Origin: Doryteuthis pealeii | Taxonomy: Eukaryota; Mollusca; Cephalopoda; Myopsida; Loliginidae | Length of the DNA: 64,000 nt | Assembly: GCA_023376005.1 (NCBI GenBank) | Contig: CM042151.1 | Coordinates: 73,327,605-73,391,604, forward strand | Direction of reading: 5' to 3' | In this document: in pieces, positions 63,736 through 64,000 of the stretch | Layout: each line of letters begins with the position of its first letter | Position numbering within the stretch: position 1 is the first letter of the stretch | Notes under the pieces: model-generated | The model's input: the letters and a program-made list of their open reading frames with translations, nothing else | Told to the model about the DNA's origin: nothing | The model's database searches: none | Program-made: the position numbers and the translations under genes

Positions 63736-64000
63736 CTAGTATGTGAATATATATATATGAAGAAAAAGTGGAAGTAAATTCAACAATATATTGATCAATA
63801 ATATCCTTTTTTTTTTACTCAAATAAGGTATTTTTCCATGAAGTAACATTTTTCCATTAACTAGAATTATTTTCAGAAAAAAAAAATTAAATTAAAAAAT
63901 TGAAAGTCTTTTTCCACATTAATGAAAGCTGCAACATACCAAAAGCAGAGGCTCACAGACTTTTGTTTTCACTAACACTTTTTTTCTTTAAACAAACAAA

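Overview
This is an animal nuclear DNA window: AT-rich, gene-poor and saturated with transposable-element remnants and tandem repeats. The combination points to a mollusc and most likely a coleoid cephalopod such as an octopus. It holds several intronless C2H2 zinc-finger exons, several tRNA-derived SINE families, Penelope-like and LINE tails, and very dense (TA)n and minisatellite DNA. The taxonomic call is inference; no single-copy marker gene is present.

Only three convincing protein-coding units are present, all on the + strand and all TGEKP-linked C2H2 zinc-finger arrays in one uninterrupted exon: 8 fingers at 3593-4342, 16 fingers at 26833-28296 and 10 fingers at 52238-53179. None shows a KRAB, SCAN or BTB domain within the exon. 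Each is preceded by a plausible 3' splice site, so the 5' exons are probably further upstream. One small candidate first exon is flagged at 60886-60941.

Everything else is repeat, and the copies can be sorted into families from the window alone. Repeat A is a retroposon of about 570-600 bp ending in an (AACC)n-like tail, with more than a dozen copies and 10-12 bp target-site duplications. Repeat B is about 310 bp with a 15-bp duplication. SINE-1, SINE-2 and SINE-3 are tRNA-derived. A Helitron-like family has 5' TC, 3' hairpin plus CTAG and A|T insertion. There are two hAT-type miniature elements with 8-bp duplications, a solo LTR with a 5-bp duplication, two Penelope-like coding remnants (reverse transcriptase and GIY-YIG), two mariner 3' ends, several LINE C-terminal zinc-finger tails and a cluster of palindromic fold-back elements in (TA)n. 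Many are nested, which gives relative ages.

Layout: 0-3 kb satellite, repeat A, family D and an 89-bp minisatellite; 3.0-4.3 kb zinc-finger gene 1; 4.4-13 kb repeats and two miniature TIR elements; 14.4-17.4 kb a giant inverted repeat; 17.8-19.1 kb a Helitron carrying three inserts; 20-25.9 kb repeat A, SINE-2, repeat B, mariner, Helitron and a 120-bp minisatellite; 26.1-28.7 kb repeat A, zinc-finger gene 2 and a 5S-like sequence; 30.9-35.2 kb a 36-bp minisatellite of about 120 units; 35.4-38.3 kb fold-back elements; 38.7-42.3 kb nested SINE-1/repeat A, Helitron, Penelope and mariner; 43-48 kb an AT-rich composite of direct and inverted repeats; 48.8-49.6 kb twin LINE tails; 51.5-54 kb Helitron, zinc-finger gene 3 and a CTTT tract; 54-64 kb SINE-1 copies, LINE tails, a fold-back element, a hAT-type element, repeat B and the solo LTR.

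All family calls were made by eye without database searches. Boundaries are approximate unless a target-site duplication fixes them.
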